A DNA stretch of 64,000 bases from Talinum fruticosum. Taxonomy: Eukaryota > Streptophyta > Magnoliopsida > Caryophyllales > Talinaceae. Position 1 is the stretch's first letter; every line of letters starts with the position of its first letter. The stretch spans positions 3,100,001-3,164,000 of the forward strand of contig JAITYX010000041.1 of assembly GCA_021018815.1 (NCBI GenBank). The letters run 5' to 3'. A model generated the notes under the pieces. It was not told the DNA's origin, searched no databases, and was given only the letters and a program-made list of their open reading frames with translations. Position numbers and translations under genes: made by a program. Shown here piece after piece: positions 36,121 to 46,769 of this stretch.

Positions 36121-36438
36121 GATGGAGCCGGAGTCAGGATCAGGGGTTACGTTCCGATAAAGGACCTCAAGGATCTTCACGTGGTGTTCGTAGCGAAGTT
36201 TGCGATTTCCGTGTACAATGGTGATCACAACAACAAACAACTTAAGTACATTGAGGTGGTCGAGGGAGAGTCCCAGGTGGTGAGTGGCGTCAACTACCGC
36301 CTCACAATCTTAGCAGATGATGGCACTAATGCCAACAATTACTCAGCTGTCGTCTACGAGAATTACTCCAACAATAGCATGACACTAACCCTCGTCTCCT
36401 TTGAAAAAATATTGTCTGATGCAGTTGAAGCATGTTGA
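36121..36438 (+). CDS. Phytocystatin copy 2 (cysteine protease inhibitor), last exon; start codon not found
   Basis: An open exon of 105 codons follows a TAACAG splice acceptor and ends in TGA. It shows the plant cystatin order: GYVPIKDLKDLHVVFV at the N-terminus, AKFAISVYN (the LARFAV-type helix), GESQVVSGVNYRLTI with the QxVxG hairpin QVVSG, and a closing strand MTLTLVSFEKIL. Cystatins block papain-type cysteine proteases and act in defence, seed development and senescence. The P-W of the second hairpin is missing (YENYSNNS takes its place), which could weaken binding. The length fits a single-domain cystatin. A 404 bp intron (35717-36120) joins a 5' exon with no in-frame ATG; a TAA lies just upstream of the exon in its own frame. 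Either an unseen small exon supplies the start or the gene is dead. Confidence 0.75.
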   Translation, partial: DGAGVRIRGYVPIKDLKDLHVVFVAKFAISVYNGDHNNKQLKYIEVVEGESQVVSGVNYRLTILADDGTNANNYSAVVYENYSNNSMTLTLVSFEKILSDAVEAC

Positions 36439-36953
36439 AGTAAAATGTGAGAATAAGGTCATGCTCTATATATGCATGGCAACATATTCTACGTAATTTG
36501 TTAGCATGGTTAGTAATTACCATGTGCGCTTGTTGTTGTAACAGTCAACTACGTATCTTATAATGTGCCGATGTAATGTATGCATCTATTTGTTTATCTA
36601 AATCTATTTAAAATTAAGTGTTATCTTATGTACTGGACAAATAGCACAATTCTAATGGTCATATGCGATGGCTCCATAGATAAATGGTTATATGAAAAAT
36701 ATGATAATATATACCATCAACTCGCTAAATAATGACATATTTTCATAGGTAATTTATTTATTAACTACACAAAATGCAAAGGATGAACTTCCAATTTTGA
36801 ATTCAAAATTGTGACTCTTAACTTTAATTAATCATTAAGGTAAATAATCTTATTGTAACGGTCTTATTCATTCTTATCATTATTTATCATTGAATTTGTC
36901 AATAAAATGAATAAATTATAATTTTCATTCTATACAATTAATTAAAATCAGTG
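36439..36953. other. Cystatin 2 3' flank
   Basis: The first ~250 bp match the 3' flank of copy 1. No further gene is seen; the rest is AT-rich. Confidence 0.5.
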
Positions 36954-36984
36954 TACTCCCTCCATTCCAAATCAATCATATATA
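36954..36984. repeat. MITE end fragment fused to cystatin 3
   Basis: TACTCCCTCCATTCCAAATC is the typical end of Stowaway/mariner-type plant MITEs. It runs almost directly into the truncated third cystatin, suggesting that a MITE insertion or excision marks the 5' break. Confidence 0.45.
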
Positions 36985-37197
36985 TACAACGGTGATCACG
37001 AGACCAAGCTCAAGTGTATTGAGGTGGTTGATGGAGAGTCTCAAATGGTGAACGGGGTCAACTACCACCTCACAATCTTTGCGGATGATGGAACTAACGC
37101 CAACAATTACTCAATTATCGCCTATAAGAATCACTCCAGCAATAGTTTGACATTAACGCTCGTCACCTTCGGAAAACTGTTGCCCTGCCGGAGGTGA
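36985..37197 (+). pseudogene. Phytocystatin copy 3, 5'-truncated
   Basis: The frame begins at the middle of the cystatin fold (YNGDHETKLKCIEVVDGE) and continues with SQMVNGVNYHLTIFADDGTN, where QMVNG is the QxVxG hairpin, to NHSSNSLTLTLVTFGKLLP. The N-terminal block and LARFAV helix are missing, and a one-base insertion near the end gives an early TGA compared with copies 1 and 2. It also lacks the second-hairpin tryptophan. It lies about 550 bp after copy 2 on the same strand, as expected for tandem duplication, and cannot encode an inhibitor. Confidence 0.8.
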
Positions 37198-37276
37198 AGC
37201 ATGTTGAGTAAAATATAACCATAAGGTCATTTTGTTAGGGTAAGTACAAAGAATATTAGGTAACCCTTTTCTCAAG

Positions 37277-38116
37277 CACTACTGCATATGTGACTTTTTA
37301 TTACAAACATTTTACAAAGGTTAAAAACTAAACCTGTCTTACAAATTAAGACGGAGATATTTTGTAAAATAAGCGGTCTTTTATTATACCTATTATTACG
37401 GTTCTTTAATTGAACTGTAATAATAGATCATATCTCGACTTTTTACTATGGTTCAATAAAAGAATTGTATTAATATGTGTGTTTATTACTACAGTTCTTT
37501 TATTGAATCATAGTAAAAATTACTCCGTCAAAGGGTTGGCTTTGACTTACACTTATTAGATCAATTGTCTCTTTCAGGTAGAAGACCCGCAATTCATTGT
37601 TCTCATTCTCTCTCCTCAAAACAGGCTCCTCCTCTTCTTTTCGAACCTCCCCCAATTTTGCTCCCTCTCTCCTCTCTCTCCCCAGTCTCCACTTCTTGCC
37701 TCCATCAGCTCACCTCCCTCTCCCCTAGCTATCGCCAGCCGGATCGTCGGACCCTCGCCGACCAATATGACATTTCTCCCTCTCCGAAACTCTACCTTAG
37801 AGGATTGGGAAAGCGATTCGCCGCCCTAGCGCCCCTCCAAGGCTAGAGTACGACCTTCCTCTCTAACTCTCTTTCGTCTCTCTAACTCTCTTCGTCTCTC
37901 TCCTTTCTAACTCTCTTTCTCTACGCTTTTCTCGGATATGTCCCAACGAAGGCTAGGGGTTTATGAGTTCAGCTTTTGGAAAAAAAAACTATGAGTTCAA
38001 TCAGCCAAAATCGATAATTCCTAGCTCTTCTCTTTCCGATTACTTTCATTTTCGTCTCAAATTGATGTTCTTCGACTTCTTCGATCGATTTCTAGAGCTT
38101 GGAGAGAGAGAGAGTG
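37277..38116 (+). mobile_element. CACTA element 5' end with CT-rich leader
   Basis: CACTACTGCA at 37277 fits a CACTA terminus. Downstream to about 37520, motifs such as TTACTATGGTTC and TTTTATTGAA alternate in both orientations, as in subterminal repeats. From 37570 to 38110 the sequence is pyrimidine-rich, like a plant 5' leader. The frame 37565-37846 is S/L/P-rich with no domain. The element is cut at 38117 by a chromovirus-type LTR. No transposase is visible, so this is the left end only, possibly of a nonautonomous or gene-capturing copy. Confidence 0.5.
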
Positions 38117-38650
38117 TGTAACAACCCGACCCTAAACCACATTATTTATTTTACTGATTACAAAATTTATATAATTAAGCGCGTGCACTTCAATTCGATA
38201 TTTTATATCTAAATTATTTTTATATATGTGTTATCCAGCTAAGGCAACGAAATGGCTCTAATGAAAATTTCATAATAATGATTATAATTTACGTATATGT
38301 TTAAAAGAGAAAATTTAAAAATTTACATGAGATGGTATATGATTATAAGGTCGTTAATATTATATTTCAAGCGAACCATTACATTTATAATTTGTAAACA
38401 TTATTATTAAAATAAAATTAAAAAGTAACAATAAAAGAAAACAAAAATAATAATAATAAAAATAAAAATAAATAAATAAATAAATAATAAACTAATCGGA
38501 TTTTTTGAAAGAAAAATCCGTAAATGGATTTATCTGGAATTTTTACAATAAATAAATAAATATGGAGATAAGAAGTAGCCTGGCAATTTTTCATTTTCCT
38601 CGCCTCTTATCGCCTCGCACCGCCCTGCTCCCCTACCTCTCCGTCCTCGC
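38117..38650 (+). repeat. Chromovirus-type LTR fragment (TGTAACAACCCGACCC start)
   Basis: TGTAACAACCCGACCC is a typical LTR start of plant chromovirus Ty3/gypsy elements. The stretch is AT-rich, with AAATAAATAAATA runs near 38460-38490, and turns GC/CT-rich after 38590. No gag or pol follows. The right edge is a guess, because the copia env-like fragment begins somewhere in 38600-38900. Confidence 0.5.
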
Positions 38651-39480
38651 TGCCACCACTTGCCCTTCCTCCTCCTCCTCCTCAAATTCGGAAAGATTCT
38701 AAGGTTCTTCTTTTGACTATTGGACCTTCATCCTCCCATCTTGCCCCTTCTCTCGACTTGCTTCGAAAGTGGCTACCCAATTTGTTGCTCGGCCAAAGAG
38801 TTCCAGTCAACCGTAGGTGCGTTCCGGGCTTTCATGCCTATTCCGACTCGGTTCTAGTGCAAGGCTCGGACTCGGATTAACCAGAGTCAAGCCTTAGTTT
38901 ATGAGCTCAAGGAGGTAATCAAGCGCCAACAAGATCGGATTCGCCACCTCCGGGAGAAACGATCCAAAGCTACTAAGGACACTAAACCCTCCGAAGAAGT
39001 ACAACCTTCAAAGTCCTCTGGCTCTTTTGATTCCGAGTCGAAGAAGAAGAAGAAGAAGAAGGAGAAAGAGCAACTGGATCATCCCCAGTGAGGGTCAAGC
39101 CGAGAAAGAACCCGAGGTGATCTTCTTAGATCACACTTAGTCGACCTCGAAGAGGCTGGCGATGTAGGCCAATCTAAGGCCCTCTAATAATTCAACAACC
39201 TCCAGCTAAAGAGGCTAAGGGCTCAGAAGATGACCCGAGAGGATGTACAACCTCTAACTCGCAGGACTCGCAATTCAAATTCCTGATTCGCCTCTACTTT
39301 TGCCTCTACTTTTGCCTCCTCGCCCAGCTGCATCTACTTAGGGCTACGAGGCATAGACGTGGTCCTCGCTCTTCTACCTCCACTTGAACTGCTCCTCCTC
39401 CCTCTTAAGTTCAATTTTTTTGTCCAACATCTTTATACTTCATTGTTCGTTCCTCCCTATTTTTATTTTGGTGAAATGCA
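38651..39480 (+). pseudogene. Copia env-like ORF fragment and start of 3'UTR
   Basis: The + strand encodes a coiled-coil-like, charged stretch (QQDRIRHLREKRSKATKDTK, about 38925-38990), then a Ser/Lys/Glu-rich tail with a poly-Lys run, and later a T-rich 3'UTR with GTCCAACATCTTTATA and ATGCATAGGGGAGA. Tail and 3'UTR match 13250-13830 and the reverse strand of the complete copy around 51560-52300. Stops at several points make it nonfunctional. Confidence 0.5.
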
Positions 39481-39900
39481 TAGGGGAGAGAAAAGATAAA
39501 TGTTTGGTTCAAAGGGAGTTCTTTATTTAAGTTTTTTTAGTATCTCTGTATTTATGACCTTTAATGAATGAAATTTTCTTATTTCTCAGCATACATGAGC
39601 TATCTATCTTCTTTACTCCGATTTATTTTATCATTACTCTAATACTTGCTCATAATCCTTTGATAAGTATGCTTTGATACTTCAATAAGTATGTTATGAG
39701 TTGTATATGATCAAAAGCACTCGATATTGTTGTTTAATATTTTCTTGCTCCGATTAAAATACAATGAAAACTTCACTTTCTAAATTGTTAGCTTCTATCT
39801 TAAGTATGGAATGCCTTTCATCAAAAAAAGGAGAGATTGAAGACTCGGGTATAACTCTTTTATCTCTCTATGGTTTTGATTTCAACGGAAAATCCATTCA
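39481..39900 (+). repeat. Copia 3'UTR, polypurine tract and truncated 3' LTR start
   Basis: GGAATGCCTTTCATCAAAAA then AAGGAGAGAT (39808-39838) is the family's polypurine tract. It is followed by TGAAGACTCGGGTATAA, matching the LTR start after a small internal deletion. The LTR is lost after roughly 60 bp, where LINE sequence begins. Confidence 0.6.
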
Positions 39901-39919
39901 AGTCTATCATATGTTTTTT

Positions 39920-40436
39920 TCCATAACAAGTTTAAGCTGTAATGCAACCTTTTTGACTTTTAGTGATACGGAACTTATTCATCATTTCATATGCTAGAAG
40001 AATGTTGTCATGAATAGCCATATGAAGGACAAAAGCACTCTAAGTTGGTTGGATGATATGTTCCAATACCGGACACATTCTACTAACCATAACTTTAGCT
40101 ATAATTTTATGGAACGTGTTACACAAGCGAACCGAGATAAAAATGGCTAGTTGTTTATGGATTATCCACTTTTGGGATAAGAACAATCAAAATACGATTG
40201 AATTCCTTGAGTACCTTTCCAGGCGTGAAAAAAATCATGAATTACAATAAAAGTTGGTTTTTAAGAATATGTCTATACTTCATGAAAAACCAAGCTCCAA
40301 AACCATCCAGGTCCGAGTGCTTTAAAAAGGTTATTTTGGAAAAGTGCAACATGAATCTCATCTTCCAAAATAGGCTTAATGAGATTCAAATTTTCTTCTT
40401 GAGTAACGTTATCGAATGATGAAATTTGGTTCAAAG
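39920..40436 (-). pseudogene. LINE ORF2 reverse transcriptase N-terminal part
   Basis: On the - strand the frame contains DEIHVALFQNNLFKALGPDG, then FGAWFFMKYRHILKNQL, then FNRILIVLIPKVDNP. These are the opening blocks of plant L1-type LINE RT (usual pattern ALFxMxPxKAPGPDGFxAxFFQxxW...LIPK). The catalytic (Y/F)ADD block would lie further left and was not found. At 40436 it is interrupted by a copia gag fragment and a gypsy-type LTR. It probably continues from the endonuclease part at 42370-43536. Stops show it is dead. Confidence 0.75.
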
Positions 40437-41306
40437 TATTAGCCAAATCAACTTTGGAGAACTTGAGAAAGTATTCAATTACCTCCCGAGGACTTGTTTC
40501 CTCGGTCTGCGAGTTGTCGAGTCCGACTCGGATTCAACTTCCGAGTCCGTTAGTGCCATCAAATATTTTGAGTCATCGAATCTTCATCTTCTTCGAGATG
40601 AGTCTTCATCGCTCCATGTGGCCATCATAGCCTTCTTCTTCTTTCTGTCCTTCTTTCTCTTTGGACGAGTCCTTGACTATATGATCTTTGATGCCACATT
40701 CAAAATAGCCAGAGTTCTTAGTTACATATAACTTTGAAGGGGAGGAGTATTTACCTTTTCTATCCTTCTTATCTTTCTTGTAGAACTCTTCCTTTGGCCT
40801 CTTTTCCCATTTCTTGTGCTTCATCATTCTTTTGAAGCCTCAAGCAATGAGTGCCATTGGATCTTCTTCCGAGTCGGAGGAACTCGGACTTTCCTTTCTA
40901 TTTTCCGAGGCCTTCAAGCACAATGTTCTTTTTGGTGCCGACTTCGGCATCCACTTCTTCCAGTGAATTTCATGGGTAAACAACTTCCCAATTAGTTCGT
41001 CCGGCTTTAGTTAAGAGAGGTTCCGAGCTTCCTCGATGGCTATCACCTTGGGACCCCATCTTCTGTTTGGTAGACTTCTTAGAATTTTTTGCACATTTCT
41101 TCGTGGGAAATCTTTCTACCTAGAGATTTGAGATTGTTTGTAATCTTGGTGAAGCGTATAAACATCCGAGTATTTTTCTTCTGGCTCCATCTTGAACAAC
41201 TCATACTTGTGAAGATATTGGCTTATCTTTGCCTGTTTTACTTGACTTGTATCTTCGTATGTGTTGACAAGAGTGTCTCACACATCTTTCGATGTGTCAC
41301 GAGCTG
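40437..41306 (-). pseudogene. Copia gag fragment (UBN2-like with zinc knuckle) in a LINE
   Basis: On the - strand the fragment runs from SACDTSKDVWDTLV-like sequence at about 41300, through a KMEPEE block and a K/E-rich block, to MMKHKKWEKRPKEEFYKKDK at about 40825 and a zinc-knuckle remnant YFECGIKDHIVKD (first cysteine lost). It ends with the LKFSKVDLA block at about 40440. It matches gag of copies A and B. It carries no LTR and is flanked on the left by LINE RT and on the right by a gypsy-type LTR, so it is a broken piece. Frameshifts are present. Confidence 0.75.
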
Positions 41307-42350
41307 TGTTAAACATCGTTTTTATTGGTTTTTAAGGCATTATTTAACCTAATTCCGTGATGATTTCAATGATATTTATTTAGTTTTGGGTTAGATTTTG
41401 CTCATTTTCTCTTTATCGTCACCTAAGCTCGTAAATCTCTTTATTACAGGTTTTGGGCTTAAATTTGAGAGATTCGAGGTAAATTTGATGAAATGCGATG
41501 AAGAGAATAGTCCGGGCCCAAGAGGAAGCAAGAAAGAAACCTAAAACACATTAAAAGAAGTTGCACGACCCTACGTGTGAAGCTACACAGCCAGTGCGGA
41601 TCATCGGGCGAAGGGCCCGAAGTCAAGGAAGGCCGCACGCCCCCTGTGCGCATCTTGTACGGCCGTGCAAGAAGTTACTGAAGTTGAAGTTGTGCATGGT
41701 ACCCCGTGCCAAAGTTGCACGGCCCATGCAAGAGAGGTAGAAAGTTCGGGCATTTCGCATGGCCTACCGTGCAAAAATTCCGTACGACCAGTGCGACATC
41801 TGTTTCGGCGGCTTTATAAGCGATTTTTGTTTAGTTTGTTTTGGCAGTTCTTTTCTCCATCAAATTTTAGGGTTTCTAGGGTAGTTTTTAGCCGTCAAAT
41901 CCCTTTAGATTGAAATTTAATATTTTGAATTTTTGAAGATTAATTTGAATTCAAGCATTCGGATTTCTATTCGGTAATTCTTAATTCTCTCTCTTTATAT
42001 TTGCTCTTTGCGATTTCTCTATAGTCTTTATGTTTATATTCATTGAATCTTGTCAATTGTTTAGTATCATATTTAGGGGCTAATTTCTCCACTTAGGTTG
42101 GGATTGATCCCTATTATGCCTTGATAATCATGAATTGAGTACCAATTGAATTGTTCTATGCTTGTTAGGTTAGAATTCACTTCGTTCATCACTTTTCCAT
42201 TGATTGCCTCGAGAGAGGACTCTTTTGCTTTTATTAGGGTTTTGTGAACATCAAAAGATGAAAACTTACCTAGAATGACGTTGTGAACATAATACTCTAA
42301 ACTATTAGAAGTCAAAGGTAAGTCTATGTAAAAAATCTGAAATTAACTTT
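41307..42350 (+). repeat. Gypsy-like LTR (possibly solo) with GC-rich palindromic motifs
   Basis: The segment begins TGTTAAACATCG at the end of copia gag homology. It has a GC-rich tract (41560-41800) with repeated words such as GCACGGCC, GGCCGTGCA and CACGACC, then CTTTATAAG (41811-41819, TATA-like) and a TTTAGGGTTTCTAGGG leader, as in many plant Ty3/gypsy LTRs. No gag or pol adjoins. The right edge, where LINE coding resumes, is near 42350-42370 and is approximate. Confidence 0.45.
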
Positions 42351-42369
42351 TGTTTAATCCTTTCTACCT

Positions 42370-43536
42370 TTTCTACCTAAACACAAGTATTATCTTTGAT
42401 TCTAACGATATTGGAAGGTCACTTCTTGGTCATTGCTATTTGATGGAAAATCTGAGAATTTCGATCCCCATTAACAAATCATGATTTTTCAAGCAAAAGT
42501 TTCCCAATAACATTGATTGAATAACACCAATTTTTCTCGTTGTTTCATCAATTGAGTATGCCAATGATTTAAATGACAATTATCAAGCTTGTCTAAAAGA
42601 CGATCCTCCACATTTTGTAATTTAGAAGTGTTTTTAAATTTGCAACGATAATTAGCATAGTTAGTGAATCTCCACGATTTCAAGTCTTTATTGATGACTT
42701 TTAGTCTTTGGTCCATACATAGGTGAGCCTATAACATGAGTATCCCATTTCTTTTTAATAATCCCGCAAACTGAATCATAATTAGCCCAATTTGCTTAAA
42801 ATTGAAAGTTAGATTTTTCAAAAGATTTTGCAACATATGAGTATTCAAAAAAATAAAACTATGATTAGAACATCGAAAGGGCCGTAGGAGGCTACCTAGT
42901 TGGGATACAAAGTAACCCAATCACCCCATACAAATATCTCTATCGAGTATTTGTAAATAAGATGACCATGTATACGAGTTTTTCATGAAGATTGTCCGCC
43001 ATTGATTGGGATGGATTGAGCGGAGATTGTCACGTAAAGAAAAGAGAGAATCTATGACGTTGAGAATGAGTGATGGGGGAACCATCCCTTTTGTCGATCA
43101 CCTCTTCCAATTCATTGGAATCTCTAATGAGATACGAATGAGTGTTAATGACAGAGTTTAAATCTAGTAAATTTTGTGAAAAAAGTGGTCTTCTCTAGAG
43201 ATTGAGCATGTGCATATATGAATGAAAGGGTCCTTAATTTTTGGGAGGCAATATAAACAACTAGCATATGAATGATGTGATGTTCTTTAAGTAGGATATT
43301 AGCCATAATATTTTTATTATTCCATAAAACCCATATACCACCCAACTTATTAACTCGGGTTAGCATAGTCAAAAAACTCTAATCCTAATAACGGCAAGAG
43401 ACACTTGGTGGCCTTATCCAAAACCATTGTTTCAATAAGAAATAACATATTCGATCGATGAATTTTAGAAAGTATCTAACTTCTTTACGAATTTGGTGTT
43501 TTTTGCTCCTTACACATTCCAAGTTATAACTTTCAT
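42370..43536 (-). pseudogene. LINE ORF2 endonuclease and middle region
   Basis: On the - strand ORF2 opens at 43536 with MKVITWNV, the usual start of the plant LINE apurinic-type endonuclease (M-K-x-x-S/T-W-N-x-R-G). It continues with LGGIWVLWNNKNIMANILL and LRTLSFIYAHAQSLEKTTFF, which are endonuclease blocks. Then RLKVINKDLKSWRFTNYANY (42650-42720) is the linker before RT. The enzyme would nick target DNA to prime reverse transcription. Stops and shifts occur throughout. It should continue into the RT at 39920-40436, but copia gag and a gypsy-type LTR lie between. Confidence 0.75.
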
Positions 43537-43719
43537 TTAATTATAGTTACAATAGATAGAGTCTTTTCAACTTTACCCAATGAAATGCCAACATTATTCC
43601 CCGACAAAGTTAATGAAAACCAACAAGATCCGAACCTCCCGAGACGAGAGTAGAGAAGTCATAAAAATGACGCATGTTGTTCGTCAAAGTTTCTCCAACT
43701 CACAAATGAAAATGACCTC

Positions 43720-45250
43720 AAATGAGTACTCGGGGTGTCGAACCACAGGGAGTAGGGTTTCAAATATCGAGCTTAATTGGAGCAGCTCAAGTTAGGAAAA
43801 ATCAAATATATGTGGGCAAATTAAATAAGAAAAACTAAATTAAGAGACTAAAAAAGTGGCTTGGTTGTGATTTCTCCAATTAATGATCTAATTAGTCAAG
43901 ACTAGGCCCTAACCTTCCCAACTTAATCTAGAAAATTAAGATGGTCGGTTGCATCAAGAAAGCACACCCAAGCCCGCTTTCATGGGTCATGAACTAGTTT
44001 AAGTGACCTTACCGCCTATTTTCTAAGGGTTAGCCCAAATAGACCACAAGCTTAGCAACCATCGAAACTAGCTTGGGTTCAACCTCTTTTCATGCCCAAA
44101 TCTCGTCTACTCAAATCTCAACACTCGCAAATCCACCTCACCTTTCGGTGTAAGTCAATCGCCAAAAAATATAGATGAAAACTCTTTCAAGTATTTCATC
44201 GAACACTTAGTAGGCATGAGTGAAAACTCAAATTTGCAAACATAAATGGGGTTTAGCTGAGCTTGATACATGACTAATTAGCCATCAAAGGGCTAATCAT
44301 AACCAAAATCAACAAAACTACTCACTAAACATGAGAAACATCAAGTTAAAGTCTAAACTAGCAACATAACAAACAAGCATTGAGAGTAGAGAGAAAACAA
44401 AACTAACTTGCATAAACCAAACAAATAAACATAAATTAACAAAAAAAGATCAAACATGTAAAGAAAACGTTAACTAAAATAGAATTAATATAACAAAAAT
44501 TAACAAGAAAAAAAGCAATAAATAAAGAGAGAGGGAAGAAGAAAGCATAGCCATTTATGCTTCAAAACTCCATGGTTCACAATCCTCAACCTAAATCTAC
44601 ACTAATCTAAACTAACTAATTTCTCTAATGGACTTTTATTTTAGCAAAGTACAAAACTAAGATAACTCCTAAACCCTAAGCAATAGCTCTCTCAAGAGAA
44701 TTTCCCTAAATTCACCCAGAAAAATGATTTAAATAATCATCCCTAAATTCACCCGAAAAAATGGTTTAAATAGTAATAAAATAGCCAAAATCGAGACTCG
44801 AGGCTCCCTATCACTTGACACAGGCCGTGATACGGTTGTGTCAAGCTACCATGGGCCTTCACACTGCTTTGTCAACCGACATAGGCATGACCATGTCAGG
44901 CTCTTAATTAAAAAGTAGAAAAATGCATAGAAGAGGGCACCACGACCTGCCCCACAGCTATGGGCCAGATCGTGGGGGCTGCCATGGCTGTCCCACAATC
45001 TGTGAGCCAAGTCGTAGGGCCTCCGAATGGGTTGTTCTTCCTTTGATGTTCATTGGGTAGCATGGGGACTAGCCCAGGTTGATTTTGGCGGCTCATGATT
45101 TCTCCAAAGGGTCCTCAAGAAGTACATTTTGGGTCCCATAATGCCACACGTGCTTGAACCTTGAGTGTGGTGATTTCGAAACTTTATTTCGAACTTCCAA
45201 AACCCTTACGAAAGGTTTACATTGGCTTGCGGATGTCAAACATGGCTACG
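43720..45250. repeat. Gypsy-like noncoding/LTR sequence
   Basis: It contains GTGTCGAACCACAGGGAG (about 43729), related to GGTCGATCCCACAAGGAC in the insert at 10817-12370. A GC-rich tract at 44810-45010 has ACAGGCCGTGATACGG and AGATCGTGGGGG words, and 44250-44550 is A-rich. No coding domain is seen. The family resembles plant gypsy LTR or leader sequence; orientation and ends are uncertain. Confidence 0.4.
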
Positions 45251-45914
45251 ACAAGTTGAATATGAATCTTTAAAACTTTATTTGTCAAAATAATCATCGC
45301 TCTATTTTCCGCAAGTTGCCAAGTTTGGTTTATTTCTTACAAAAGTAAATAAGCCAAACAAAAATGCTAGAATTATATTATGTACGAGCCAACAACAAGT
45401 GTTACAGGATATATAAACTACGTCGTTTATGCTCCTAATACATGTGAGCAAGGTATGAATGTACGCATGCCAAGAAAATATACAAAGAAGAAACAAGTCG
45501 GAAGAACCAACTGAAACAGGTCCTCAAATAAAAAAGGGAGCAAGAATTGATCAACCATATTCAAGAATTACGTAAAACTACGAGTCACCAAACCAGAGAG
45601 CACATAATAAATAAATCCAAACACATAATAAATAAATCATGTCACTATGTCATATAATTCTTTCTAAGGAAAGTAAAATCTCTCGTACAAAAAACGTAGG
45701 CATCCACTGAACCGATTAACCCACAAGATAAAGTCCAAAAGAGACGTATGTTAGGATAACGAGCAACAAGCAAACTTGCTTCAACAGGAAGTATTCCAAT
45801 AATATGATAAATTGGTTAGGCCAATTGAAGCACGCCTTTGAGAATGAAATATGAACAAAAAAATTAGCCAAGAGGTCATAAGACTACGATATGTTCTCTT
45901 AGTAGATGAAAACT
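45251..45914. other. AT-rich spacer before the copia A LTR
   Basis: No gene is seen. A short direct repeat, CACATAATAAATAAATC, occurs twice at about 45601-45640. Confidence 0.45.
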
Positions 45915-45977
45915 CATGTCTCTCACTAAGAAGTTTCTATCCGAGTGTGGAATGCCTTTCATCAAAATGGGAGAGAT
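45915..45977 (+). other. Copia 3'UTR end and polypurine tract, left of LTR A
   Basis: CACTAAGAAGTTTCTAT then GTGTGGAATGCCTTTCATC then AAAATGGGAGAGAT matches the sequence just inside the 3' LTR of the complete copia copy (51093-51145, reverse strand). A polypurine tract marks the following LTR as a 3' LTR. Confidence 0.65.
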
Positions 45978-46178
45978 TGAAGATTCGGAATCGAAATCTA
46001 AATCATTCCGAGTACTACATGAAAACTCAGGTATAAACCTCATCTCTCTTAAGTTTTGATTACAAGTCATTCCGAGTGTTTTAGAAACTCCTGTATAAGT
46101 TTTTATTCGTTTCGATCGACTCGGAAAACACATTCTTGTATATCTGTCACATTAATGTTTTTGAGTCACTCGGACACT

Positions 46179-46186
46179 ACTCCGAT
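46179..46186 (+). repeat. hAT target-site duplication, left (ACTCCGAT)
   Basis: Seven of eight bases match ACTCCGTT at 46770-46777 on the other side of the MITE. Confidence 0.7.
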
Positions 46187-46769
46187 TAGGCTGGCAAAAA
46201 ACCCGTACCCATTTAAAACCCGCAAAATCCGCCTCATTTAAAACCCAAGTGGATGGTAAAATTTTGAAAAAAATGGGTATGAGGGGGTATGGTTAAAATG
46301 GGTATGGGGTAGGTATGGGTATGGGTTTAGGCTTCACCGGCCCCATACCCGCCCCACATAACACCTATAATCCGTACCCATAACACCCGCCCCACTTAAC
46401 TCCCACAACCCGTTTTGCTAAATGTTTAAAAGAAAAGAAATTGAAGGTTGAATTTTAGGCCTAATGTTTAAGCCCAAATTCATTTCAAGAGAAAAAGTCT
46501 TAGTTTATGGGTGTCTTTTGCCTACCTCTATTTTCCTGTCTCCTCCTCGGTGTCTTGCTATCTATTTTTTTGGTTGAACGGTGAGAAATGTTAAATATGG
46601 GCCTAATATATTTGTACCCAAATAAAACCCGCATACCCGCAAAACCTGGTGGGTATGGATATGGATATGGATATGGATTTTTAACTCCCGGTGGGTATGG
46701 GTATGGGTACGCATTTTGAAAATGGGTATGGATGTGGGTATAGGAAAACCCGCCCCATTGCCAGCCCTA
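46187..46769. mobile_element. hAT-type MITE (583 bp) within copia LTR A
   Basis: The ends are TAGGCTGGCAA and TTGCCAGCCCTA, near-perfect inverted repeats, flanked by an 8 bp duplication with one mismatch. The interior has many ATGGGTATGGG words in one arm and ATACCCGCCCC words in the other, so the element can fold on itself. There is no transposase frame. The copia LTR sequence continues on both sides (compare 60360-60450), proving insertion into the LTR. Confidence 0.85.

Noticed and set aside
37565..37846. 93-residue frame in the CT-rich leader
   Set aside because: It is dominated by CT-rich low complexity and has no recognisable domain; it fits a 5' leader better than a protein.
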